NCBI GenBank assembly: GCA_902475825.1
Contig: CABSBA010000074.1
Coordinates: 1 to 7,497 of the forward strand
Source of the DNA: an uncultured Collinsella sp.
GTDB lineage: Bacteria; Actinomycetota; Coriobacteriia; Coriobacteriales; Coriobacteriaceae
Length of the DNA stretch: 7,497 nt
Direction of reading: 5' to 3'
The translations under genes and the position numbers were made by a program. The stretch's first letter is position 1; each line of letters opens with the position of its first letter. Of this stretch, positions 1 through 7,124 are shown piece after piece. The notes under the pieces were generated by a model. The model ran no database searches and was not told the DNA's origin. It saw only the letters and a list, made by a program, of their open reading frames with translations.

Positions 1-8
1 TTAATTCC

Positions 9-38
9 AAAGCAGGCCTTCGAGCCTGCTTTGTTTTT
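9..38 (+). terminator. Hairpin plus U-tract upstream of tRNA-Ser
   Basis: A 9-bp perfect stem (9-17 with 24-32) closes a 6-base loop and is followed by GTTTTT. This is the form of an intrinsic terminator for a gene lying left of the window. Only nine bases separate its T-tract from the mature 5' end of tRNA-Ser, so there is no room for a normal promoter between them. The hairpin may therefore be an intercistronic or leaky terminator inside a tRNA transcript rather than a full stop. Confidence 0.75.
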
Positions 39-47
39 ACCCCACGC

Positions 48-138
48 GGAGGGGTGGCAGAGTGGTTGAATGCGGCGGTCTCGAAAACCGTTTGGCCTGT
101 ATAAGGTCACGAGGGTTCGAATCCCTCCTCCTCCGCCA
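48..138 (+). tRNA. tRNA-Ser(CGA)
   Basis: A complete class II tRNA of 91 bases with genomically encoded CCA (136-138) and discriminator G135. The acceptor stem 48-54 pairs with 128-134 with one G-U. The anticodon stem 75-79/87-91 carries the loop CTCGAAA, so the anticodon at 82-84 is CGA and reads UCG serine codons. A long variable arm (roughly 94-106) forms a 5-bp stem, as expected for serine tRNAs. The T arm is 111-115/123-127 around TTCGAAT. It is flanked by hairpins on both sides. Its 3' terminal 23 bases recur inverted at 205-227, and tRNA 3' ends are common integration targets. Confidence 0.97.
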
Positions 139-149
139 TTTTGGTTGAG

Positions 150-178
150 AAAGCTCCCGGGAATGGGAGCTTTTTTGT
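150..178 (+). terminator. Terminator of tRNA-Ser
   Basis: A perfect 8-bp stem AAGCTCCC/GGGAGCTT (151-158 with 165-172) with a 6-base loop is followed directly by a T-rich run broken by one G. It begins 12 bases after the CCA of tRNA-Ser and is the expected end of that transcript. Confidence 0.9.
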
Positions 179-204
179 TTTGAGTCCCTAACAAGCAAAT
201 GCGT

Positions 205-227
205 CGGAGGAGGAGGGATTCGAACCC
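205..227 (-). repeat. Inverted 23-base copy of tRNA-Ser 3' end
   Basis: Positions 205-227 are the exact reverse complement of 113-135, covering part of the T arm and the 3' acceptor strand of tRNA-Ser. On the minus strand the match ends before a CCA would occur (the flanking bases read ACG), and 5' of the match the T stem is broken by a C-T mismatch. It is therefore a fragment and not a second functional tRNA. The stretch 206-238 can fold into an imperfect GC-rich hairpin on itself. It ends 10 bases before the left palindromic arm at 238. It could be a remnant of an integration event or of a tRNA duplication broken by the repeat. Confidence 0.8.
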
Positions 228-237
228 GCCCCTCCCT

Positions 238-315
238 CAAAACATGTACGTCATCCTCCAAAACCGACATTTTTCGACATCTTTGAAGGCTGACGTACAT
301 GTTTGGATTGAGCTC
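238..315. repeat. Left palindromic arm (inverted repeat copy 1)
   Basis: The reverse complement of 1430-1507 with four substitutions. It is also a long imperfect palindrome: AAACATGTACGTCA at 240-253 pairs perfectly with 291-304, then CCT 255-257 with 287-289 and CAAA 259-262 with 282-285, each step separated by a single mismatch. The 19-base loop holds two copies of CGACAT (265-270 and 275-280). In RNA it would form a strong hairpin just past the stop codon of the nuclease-like gene and could protect or end that transcript. There is no T-tract of terminator type. Confidence 0.9.
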
Positions 316-327
316 GTGGGAGTGGCA

Positions 328-1335
328 CTATTCGGAAGGTGCCTCTTCGTCTCGTATGCCTTTCCAGTTGCGGATAAGCGCCTTGCGTAGTTCGTTTTGC
401 TCTCGCTGGTACCCGCTGTCGGTACAGCGAGGCATGCCGAGTGCTTCGCGAATGTTGTTCATGGCGCGGTGAAAGGCGAGCTGGCTACCGAACTGAGCCG
501 AAGTGAGCGTAACGATTCGATATCCCATTTGGGAGAGAACGGCCTCTCGCTCCGCATCTGCCCCCTTGCGCTCGAACTCATCGTGAAAGCCGCCCTTATA
601 TTCGATACCGAGCTCCCTGCGCTTGTAGGTAACGAGCGCATCGATTTTGAGTGTTCGAGCTTTGGCGCAATGCCAGAGACGTTGAGGGATCTCGAGCGGT
701 TTGTTGAGTTCGATACCTCGGATGCCAACGCCGCCTTCGCTTGTTGGGAGCGAGAGGGCGATTGCCGAAGCGGTCTCCATAGGCGAGGCCGAGTGATCGT
801 AGATGTGCCTGAGCGCGAGCCGTGCACGTGTGGCACCGGGTTTGCCGGGGTGCCGATCGAGCAGTTCGGTTATTTCATCCTTGGAGGTGGTGGCTGGTTG
901 CTCGGTATAAGGGTCGGCGGGATTGAGCCTCACGCGATAATCGCCGCAAACTTCATAGCCATATTCGAGATATTCGATCCTATCCATCCACTCGGCAGCG
1001 AGCACGAAGGTGAAGGCTTCGTCGGTGATGAAGATTCCGGGCGTCAACTCGTCAATATGCTCGTAGGGAAGATTTTGTCCAAGAATGTGGCAAATGACGC
1101 CTTTGGTGCGAATTCGCTCGAATTCGAATACAACCGAGATATCGATAGTTTTGAGCATATCGGACGGAATGCCGCAGTCGGTAAGGGCCTGTCGTATGCG
1201 CGCAACGCGTTGCTGGGTGGAGATGCCTCGTACGCCTATCTGGTAGTCGTGCCGCGCAAGAGACTGAACCAAATTCTGGGGCGCATGATGGACAAGCCAT
1301 GCGGTTTTATGCGAAATGAGAACAGGAGTATCCAT
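328..1335 (-). CDS. Predicted PD-(D/E)XK (DUF559/Vsr-like) nuclease-fold protein
   Basis: A 335-aa protein. The ATG at 1333-1335 is preceded on the minus strand by GAGAGG six bases upstream, and it ends with TAG at 328. The C-terminal half carries the pattern of a DUF559/very-short-patch-repair type PD-(D/E)XK domain: SPMET around E187, I-D at 231-232, then E245-Y-K247 followed by GGFH (248-251), a charged helix (255-266) and GYRIVTL (271-277). Those are the expected E, D and E-x-K metal-site positions. The N-terminal half (about 1-150), including ISHKTA near residue 8 and a segment GYEVCGDYRV at 126-135, resembles, from memory, large families of AbiEi-like or DUF559 proteins that are numerous in Coriobacteriia. 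No membrane segment or signal peptide is evident. No antitoxin or methylase partner is adjacent. Activity on DNA, and a role in defence or as a toxin-antitoxin part, are inferred from the fold only. It lies between inverted palindromic arms and is lower in GC than its neighbours, which suggests transfer. Confidence 0.8.
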   Translation of the reverse strand: MDTPVLISHKTAWLVHHAPQNLVQSLARHDYQIGVRGISTQQRVARIRQALTDCGIPSDMLKTIDISVVFEFERIRTKGVICHILGQNLPYEHIDELTPGIFITDEAFTFVLAAEWMDRIEYLEYGYEVCGDYRVRLNPADPYTEQPATTSKDEITELLDRHPGKPGATRARLALRHIYDHSASPMETASAIALSLPTSEGGVGIRGIELNKPLEIPQRLWHCAKARTLKIDALVTYKRRELGIEYKGGFHDEFERKGADAEREAVLSQMGYRIVTLTSAQFGSQLAFHRAMNNIREALGMPRCTDSGYQREQNELRKALIRNWKGIRDEEAPSE

Positions 1336-1390
1336 TGAGGGCCTCTCGCTCTGAGCCGGTATCCAACTCTTATGTCCGTTGAAGTGGGGG

Positions 1391-1420
1391 AATATACCGG
1401 ATGTGAGTAAATCAACTCAC
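1391..1420 (-). promoter_or_regulatory. Candidate promoter with overlapping inverted repeat
   Basis: On the minus strand upstream of the nuclease-like gene, TATATT (1391-1396) lies 17 bases from TGAGTT (1414-1419), a plausible but weak -10/-35 pair. A 6-bp inverted repeat GTGAGT/ACTCAC with a 6-base spacer (1403-1420) overlaps the -35 hexamer and spacer. That is where a repressor site would sit. The predicted start site would be about 50 bases before the ATG. This is a reading by eye only. Confidence 0.35.
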
Positions 1421-1429
1421 TCATGCTGT

Positions 1430-1507
1430 GAGCTCAATCCAAACGTGTACGTCAGCCTCCAAAGATGTCGAAAAATGTCGTTTTTGGAGGGTGACGTACA
1501 TGTTTTG
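1430..1507. repeat. Right palindromic arm (inverted repeat copy 2)
   Basis: The inverted partner of 238-315, with four substitutions in 78 positions. The palindrome is AAACGTGTACGTCA (1441-1454) with 1492-1505, with one G-U in RNA, then CCTCCAAA (1456-1463) with TTTGGAGG (1483-1490). A single mismatch at 1455/1491 separates the two blocks. The loop has the direct repeat ATGTCG twice (1465-1470 and 1475-1480). The inner edge GAGCTC (1430-1435) lies 10 bases from the candidate operator of the nuclease-like gene. Confidence 0.9.
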
Positions 1508-1656
1508 GATCCCTGGCATTCCAGCAACGCCACGCCCGCGCCCAGTCCCGACCGTTTGCCGAGCAATAGGGTCGCAATCGGCGCCGAACATGTACTATGT
1601 ACGGGCATTGTTCAAACCCGTAACTCAAAGGACTCCATCTTGCCCGTCGTCGCCGC

Positions 1657-1662
1657 TATAAT
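1657..1662 (+). promoter_or_regulatory. Consensus TATAAT before the TRIC-type gene
   Basis: A perfect TATAAT hexamer sits 25 bases before the ATG at 1688. I find no good -35 at 16-18 bases upstream, so this is a candidate only. If it is used as a -10, transcription would begin near 1669, which would exclude the alternative TTG start at 1640. The rest of 1508-1656 shows short palindromes but no gene. Confidence 0.3.
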
Positions 1663-1687
1663 CGTTACCTCACATGCCTCGGATGCC

Positions 1688-2329
1688 ATGGTCGCTATCC
1701 CCTTTTGGCTCGAGATGTTCGCCGTTGTCGCTGCATCGATCTCGGGCGTGCTGGTTGCGCGCGAGCATAAGCTCGACCTGGTGGGCGCAGTCGCGCTCGC
1801 GGTGGTCTGCGGTCTGGGCGGCGGTCTTTTGCGCGATATGACACTCCAGGTCGGCAACGTCTACATCCTCAACCAGCCAATGGCGCTGCCGCTCTCCATC
1901 GCAACGGCGGCCATCATCTACATCTTCCCGGCAATCGTCGATAAACCCGAGAAACTCATCCCATTGCTCGATATCATCTCGGTCGGCATCTACGCCGCCA
2001 CCGGAGCGGACAAAGCACTGGTTTATGGCTTTGCGCCGGCCGTATGCATCATGATGGGCTTTTTCACCGCGGTGGGTGGCGGCATGTTGCGCGACGGCTT
2101 TATGGGCGTGGTTCCGGGCATTTTCCAGCGCACCAATTTCTACGCCATCGCCGCCATCGCCGGATCGACAAGCTATGTGTGTCTCGTTATGAGCGGCATC
2201 ATGAGCAATGTCGCCGCGCTGGTCGTATGCGTCGCGGTGACCATGGGTCTGCGCTGGCTCTCGCTGCGCTTTGATATCAAAAGCCCCACCGAGGAAGACA
2301 TCGCACGTTTTTTGCATCGCAAAAAGTAG
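1688..2329 (+). CDS. TRIC/UPF0126-family cation-channel-like membrane protein
   Basis: A 213-aa integral membrane protein. Its two-fold internal repeat carries the family's glycine-rich signatures GGGLLRD (44-50) and GGGMLRD (130-136), and hydrophobic helices cover most of residues 6-190, about seven in all. The C-terminus is short, basic and soluble. The length fits bacterial members of the trimeric intracellular cation channel family (UPF0126, YicG-like; about 200-220 aa), whose studied members conduct monovalent cations. The frame stays open far upstream through the palindromic arm, so the start must be chosen. The ATG at 1688 begins just before the first helix, with only GGA four bases upstream. 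A TTG at 1640 has a much better AAAGGA seven bases upstream and would add 16 residues (PVVAAIIVTSHASDA after the initiator). I give the ATG, with moderate certainty. The start and any upstream signals lie about 180 bases from the right arm. There is no clear operon partner. Confidence 0.88.
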   Translation: MVAIPFWLEMFAVVAASISGVLVAREHKLDLVGAVALAVVCGLGGGLLRDMTLQVGNVYILNQPMALPLSIATAAIIYIFPAIVDKPEKLIPLLDIISVGIYAATGADKALVYGFAPAVCIMMGFFTAVGGGMLRDGFMGVVPGIFQRTNFYAIAAIAGSTSYVCLVMSGIMSNVAALVVCVAVTMGLRWLSLRFDIKSPTEEDIARFLHRKK

Positions 2330-2332
2330 GTG

Positions 2333-2385
2333 GCGCGGGCTCGTCCCCGAAATGCAACCGAGAGGTTCTTTTAGAGCGCCCGCGC
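2333..2385 (+). terminator. GC-rich inverted repeat after the TRIC-type gene
   Basis: GCGCGGGC (2333-2340) pairs with GCCCGCGC (2378-2385) around a 37-base interior. That interior holds a small AACC/GGTT hairpin (2356-2367) followed by CTTTT. It lies directly behind the stop codon and may end that transcript, but it is not a classical terminator. Confidence 0.35.
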
Positions 2386-2434
2386 GTTGGGTACCCTGTT
2401 AGGTACATGTCGAGTATCTAACGAAGGATTCACT

Positions 2435-3580
2435 ATGCCTTGCAACCTAGAACCGTCGTCCCGGAGCCATAAAGCGCAGGCCCGCATCGCCCTTCTATTC
2501 GCACTGATTGCACTTGCGCTGACCGCGCTTCCCGCGACGTCATTCGCCGGCACAGACACCGCGGGCAACGTGCTCGCAACCGAAGTTGACTCAAATCCGT
2601 CTGGCGTCGAAGGCGACCTGTACTGGGCCGGCCAAAGCCTTAACCTAGACGACGCTTCCATCGGCCGCGATATTATCGCCGCGGGCGATACCCTCTCGAT
2701 TCGCGACTGCACCATAGGCGGAGCCGTTCGCCTGGCGGCGCGCACCATCGATGTCTCCAAAACCGCAATCGATGGCAGCGTGACGGTAGCCGGTCAGCAT
2801 GTCGTGCTCAACACCGGCAGCACCGCCAACTGTTTTTACGCGATGGGCGAGACGGTTGCCCTGCGAGGCTCCACCAAGTCGGCAGCACTTGCAGGCGATA
2901 CGGTGACCATCGACGGCACCGTCGAGGGCGATGTCGAGGTTTGGGCCGATAAGCTCGTCTTGGGCAAGAATGCCCGCATTACCGGCACCGTGAGCGCGCA
3001 TGTTTCCGAAGACCCCGAGCGCGCCGCAGGAGCCGAGGTCGGCGCGCTCAAGATCGACCGCACCGAGAACGAAGATACTTCCACCCTTAACGATGTCATT
3101 GGCGGCATCGTCGCCGCGGCGCTCTCGACCTGCTTTGTCGCTCTGCTGCTCGAGCTCGTCTTTCCGCGTGCTGCCGCCAGTGCCGCCGGTATGCTCCACC
3201 AGCGCCCCACGCCACTGTGGGTGAGCGGTCTTCTGGGCACGATCTCTATCGTCCCTGCCGTCCTGCTGCTGATTATCTCCATCGCCGGCCTGTCGCTTGC
3301 CGGAACCCTCTTGTGCGGCGTTATCGGCATCGCGCTGGTCTCCACCGCCTTTACGGGGTGCGCGATCGCCCGCATGGTCGGACACAACCAGAACCGCTAC
3401 GCCATGGCAGCCGTCGGCGGTGTGGCCGCAGGCGCCCTCACGGGACTTCCCCTCATCGGCGACTTCATCAGCGGCGTGGCCTTTGTCTTTATGCTCGGCT
3501 ACGTTATCCAAATCATCTGGCGCAACGCCCGCCTCAAGCCCCAACAAGCCTCCAACACGCCAGGACTCCCCACCGCCTAG
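2435..3580 (+). CDS. Exported protein with bactofilin-like repeats and membrane C-terminus
   Basis: A 381-aa protein. The ATG at 2435 has AAGGA six bases upstream. An upstream in-frame start near 2387 lacks such a site and would spoil the signal peptide. Residues 10-17 are basic, 18-32 are strongly hydrophobic, and ATSFA-G (34-39) fits signal peptidase I cleavage after A38. Residues about 58-187 contain repeats of roughly 18-22 residues built on G-x-(I/V/D)-x-x-(A/V)-G (for example VEGDLYWAG, IGRDIIAAG, IDGSVTVAG, VEGDVEVWA). This is the right-handed beta-helix style of bactofilins and other polymer-forming cytoskeletal proteins. A linker rich in acidic residues (190-219) leads to about four to five membrane helices (about 221-243, 262-285, 287-313 and 323-363). 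So the repeats should lie outside the membrane and the C-terminus in it. I infer a cell-envelope scaffold or sensor. Function is unknown, and the fold call is by pattern only. Confidence 0.75.
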   Translation: MPCNLEPSSRSHKAQARIALLFALIALALTALPATSFAGTDTAGNVLATEVDSNPSGVEGDLYWAGQSLNLDDASIGRDIIAAGDTLSIRDCTIGGAVRLAARTIDVSKTAIDGSVTVAGQHVVLNTGSTANCFYAMGETVALRGSTKSAALAGDTVTIDGTVEGDVEVWADKLVLGKNARITGTVSAHVSEDPERAAGAEVGALKIDRTENEDTSTLNDVIGGIVAAALSTCFVALLLELVFPRAAASAAGMLHQRPTPLWVSGLLGTISIVPAVLLLIISIAGLSLAGTLLCGVIGIALVSTAFTGCAIARMVGHNQNRYAMAAVGGVAAGALTGLPLIGDFISGVAFVFMLGYVIQIIWRNARLKPQQASNTPGLPTA

Positions 3581-3587
3581 CCGCCAA

Positions 3588-3648
3588 CCGCCACAAAAGG
3601 GCCAGGCACCTTTGTGGTGGTGCAGACCAACTCAACCCCCTTGCACCA
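3588..3648. repeat. Two overlapping hairpins after the exported-protein gene
   Basis: CCACAAAAGG (3591-3600) pairs with CCTTTGTGG (3609-3617) with one bulged A, and the stem extends outward to 3588-3590/3618-3620. TGGTGCA (3618-3624) can instead pair with TGCACCA (3642-3648), so the two folds compete. This lies between the stop at 3580 and the bidirectional terminator. GCCAGGCACCTTTG-type sequence looks like a dispersed intergenic repeat, but only one copy is present here. Confidence 0.5.
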
Positions 3649-3686
3649 AAAAGGGCGCCGACCATTGCGGTCGACGCCCTTTCTTA
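3648..3686. terminator. Bidirectional terminator between exported protein and typA
   Basis: A 13-bp stem (3650-3657 with 3675-3682, one C-A mismatch, then 3659-3663 with 3669-3673) closes a 5-base loop. On the minus strand the stem is followed by a T-run (from the A-run at 3648-3652), so it ends typA transcripts. On the plus strand it is followed by TTTCTTATT and can stop transcripts from 2435-3580. Confidence 0.88.
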
Positions 3687-3709
3687 TTGGCGGTTATAAG
3701 CCCCTGCGC

Positions 3710-5548
<1,839 letters not shown>

Positions 5549-5665
5549 GTAGTTCCCCTATCTTCTATCCATATACAAACGGCACACGTATGCGGCCCGC
5601 CCAGCGATACAACGCTCAGCGGGAATATTGAGCCTTTTACCGAAAACTCGTTTATTTTAGCGATT

Positions 5666-6115
5666 TTAGATGAGAGGGGTTTCCTCACCTGCAGGTTCAG
5701 GGTCGCTCCACATAAAACCATCGCCGGCGCCCATGCCCTCATACAGCACATATGCCGAAAAGCCGCTCTCGAGCGTCGTCTCAAAGAAGCTCACGAGTAG
5801 AGCGTCATGGTAGCCGCCGTCAATCTCGACGCAGCCGGTATAGCCGATGGCATAGCGGGCGATACGGCCCAGGCCCTCGTCCTTAAGGCCCATCTTGTGC
5901 TCGGAGATAAAGTTGGTGGCAGCCTCCAGGCATGCCTCCTCGCCATCCTCGTCGAGCGCGGCCAGATAGCGGTTGGAAGCAGCGTCCTCGATCGCCACAA
6001 CTACGCCCGGATTCTCGCCGGCGGCAAGGTCGTCCAAGAACGCACCAATCAGGTCACACACCATGGCGTCGAGCTCGGCGGAGACGTTACCGGCGTCCTG
6101 CATATCCTGTGCCAT
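5666..6115 (-). CDS. Acidic 149-aa protein of unknown function
   Basis: I do not recognise the family. The protein is soluble-looking and acidic, with no signal peptide or membrane helix. A helical N-terminus (about 1-35) is followed by an alternating strand/helix region with VVVAIED (38-44), an acidic helix (54-72), GCVEIDGGYHDALLVSFFETTLESGFSAYVLY in pieces over 94-125, and a glycine/acidic tail. The start is well supported: GGAAGG lies seven bases before the ATG at 6113-6115. The stop is TAA at 5666. It follows the small membrane protein gene by 30 bases on the same strand, so it is probably cotranscribed with that gene and the bifunctional nuclease gene, and it precedes typA by 117 bases. 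Confidence 0.8.
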   Translation of the reverse strand: MAQDMQDAGNVSAELDAMVCDLIGAFLDDLAAGENPGVVVAIEDAASNRYLAALDEDGEEACLEAATNFISEHKMGLKDEGLGRIARYAIGYTGCVEIDGGYHDALLVSFFETTLESGFSAYVLYEGMGAGDGFMWSDPEPAGEETPLI

Positions 6116-6145
6116 CTCTAGACCTTCCCATCGAATCCGGCGTCG

Positions 6146-6502
6146 TTACAGTTCCTGTGCCTCGGCAGCGATCTTGGCGGCAGCGTCGCGGGCGCGCGTC
6201 ATATCCATCGCGCGCTTGTCGAGTACCTTGATCTGGTTGGTCAGCATTACCGCATCGACCACACCCCAGATTACCAAGCCTGTTGAAATCGAAAACCCAA
6301 GCGCACCAACTGTACCACGAAGACGAGAACAGATTACCGCGACAAGGGCGGAGATGATAACCATCTTGATATAGGAGCCGCGGCGCTCGCGAAGCGTGCG
6401 GGCCTGCGTCACATAGGCGATGCGAGCCGCCTCGGATGCCTCCGAGCGCATCTGGGCTTCACGCGCGATGGCGGCCGCTTCAGCCGATGCGCGGGTACCC
6501 AT
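6146..6502 (-). CDS. Small two-helix membrane protein, unknown function
   Basis: A 118-aa protein from the chosen start. Residues 1-42 are an alanine/arginine/glutamate-rich helix likely to be amphipathic or a coiled coil. Two membrane helices follow at about 46-60 and 65-87, then a charged helical tail (91-118) again rich in Ala, Arg and Lys. This is a hairpin membrane protein with both ends probably on the cytoplasmic side. Two starts compete. The ATG at 6530-6532 directly abuts the stop codon of the upstream gene (TAAATG) but has no ribosome site. The ATG at 6500-6502 has GGAGAGG six bases upstream, and I prefer it. No family recognised. Confidence 0.78.
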   Translation of the reverse strand: MGTRASAEAAAIAREAQMRSEASEAARIAYVTQARTLRERRGSYIKMVIISALVAVICSRLRGTVGALGFSISTGLVIWGVVDAVMLTNQIKVLDKRAMDMTRARDAAAKIAAEAQEL

Positions 6503-6532
6503 CAACGACCTCTCCGCTCGCGTGCCAGACAT

Positions 6533-7033
6533 TTAGAAATCATCGGGGGAGAGCGTATGGACGAACTCGTCGAACTTCTCGAACTCCTGCTCGTCGTCAA
6601 CTTCCTCGGCATGGGCAGAAACGGTACCCAGGCGATTCATGATGTCGTCCTCCACGAACATGGGGGCATTACTGCGCACGGCAAGGGCAATGGCGTCACT
6701 GGGGCGGGCGTCAATCTTGCGCTCGTCACCATCGACCAGCACGACAATCGTCGCATAGAACACCGGCGGCTCGGCACGAACGATCTCGATGCGCTCGAGC
6801 TTGGCGCCCAGGGCATCGACGGTGTCAAGCAGCAGGTCATGCGTTATCGGGCGCTCGGCGCGACCGCTATCGATACCACGGCTAATGGCCGCGGCCTCAA
6901 ACGAGCCGGTCTGAATGGAAAGCGAACGCAGGGGCGCCGTCGAATCCGACTTGCCGCAGCGCTCACGAAGCACGATAAGCGATGGCACGGGACCGGCGGC
7001 CATGACGATGGTCTCTATGTCGACACGAACCAT
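6533..7033 (-). CDS. Bifunctional nuclease family protein (BFN, DUF151)
   Basis: A 166-aa protein of the BFN/DUF151 family, named from plant proteins with RNase and DNase activity; the bacterial role is poorly known. The family landmarks are present: RPITHDLL (61-68), LGAKLERIEI (75-84), FYA (92-94) and DARPSDAIALAVR (108-120), followed by PMFVEDD (124-130). The N-terminal strand region (1-50) is recognisable, though LPIWIG of typical members reads LSIQTG here. The C-terminal acidic tail (143-166) may be disordered. The start is the ATG at 7031-7033, with GGAGGT five bases upstream. A longer reading from 7081 has no ribosome site. It is the first gene of a probable minus-strand operon with the small membrane protein and the 149-aa protein. 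Confidence 0.93.
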   Translation of the reverse strand: MVRVDIETIVMAAGPVPSLIVLRERCGKSDSTAPLRSLSIQTGSFEAAAISRGIDSGRAERPITHDLLLDTVDALGAKLERIEIVRAEPPVFYATIVVLVDGDERKIDARPSDAIALAVRSNAPMFVEDDIMNRLGTVSAHAEEVDDEQEFEKFDEFVHTLSPDDF

Positions 7034-7090
7034 GGAACACCTCCGGTACGTAGCGGTTAACACACGGCAGGGTCGCCGCATTGAATAGCT

Positions 7091-7120
7091 ATACTACCCA
7101 ATCTTTCGCCCAGCACACAA
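7091..7120 (-). promoter_or_regulatory. Candidate promoter of the bifunctional nuclease operon
   Basis: On the minus strand TTGTGT (7115-7120) and TAGTAT (7091-7096) are separated by 18 bases. A start site near 7084 would give a leader of about 50 bases before the ATG at 7033. It lies just downstream of the inverted repeat at 7125-7163 and the tRNA terminator. Confidence 0.5.
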
Positions 7121-7124
7121 AATC

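Larger units (their letters stand above)
238..1507. mobile_element. Putative inverted-repeat-bounded nuclease-gene cassette
   Basis: Two 78-base arms (238-315 and 1430-1507) face each other in inverted orientation and enclose one minus-strand gene of 335 codons. The arms match at 74 of 78 positions without a gap, and both end abruptly at the same internal and external base. The gene inside is lower in GC (52% and 45% in two sampled 60-base lines) than the flanking genes (63-67%). No transposase or recombinase lies inside, and I see no convincing target duplication: a TCCCT occurs at 233-237 and at 1510-1514 but two bases out of register. The unit may be a non-autonomous mobile cassette, or two independent insertions of the same interspersed palindrome beside a foreign gene. 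Mobility is inference. Confidence 0.4.

Noticed and set aside
205..238. A second functional tRNA-Ser on the minus strand
   Set aside because: Only 23 bases match, the T stem is broken, there is no CCA, and no anticodon or D arm follows.
37..390. Short frames running across tRNA-Ser, its inverted fragment and the left arm
   Set aside because: They translate tRNA antisense (RRRRRDSNP-type sequence) and the palindrome. They are commonly mis-annotated as small proteins.
397..1338. 313-codon plus-strand frame opposite the nuclease-like gene
   Set aside because: It begins at a TTG without a ribosome site and shows no domain pattern. The minus-strand frame has a good start site and a recognisable nuclease-fold pattern.
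233..1514. TCCCT on both sides of the cassette as a target-site duplication
   Set aside because: The left copy touches the arm but the right copy is two bases away, and five bases could match by chance.
1379..1687. N-terminal extension of the TRIC-type gene
   Set aside because: The extra 103 residues read through the right palindromic arm and non-coding sequence, and the family is only about 200-220 residues long.
2309..2325. TTTTTGC/GCAAAAA hairpin at the end of the TRIC-type gene
   Set aside because: It lies inside the coding sequence, is AT-rich with a 3-base loop, and has no following T-run on the plus strand.
2645..3547. 300-codon minus-strand frame opposite the exported protein gene
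   Set aside because: It has Gly/Asp/Ala-rich antisense composition and no start signal. The plus-strand gene has a signal peptide, repeats and membrane helices.
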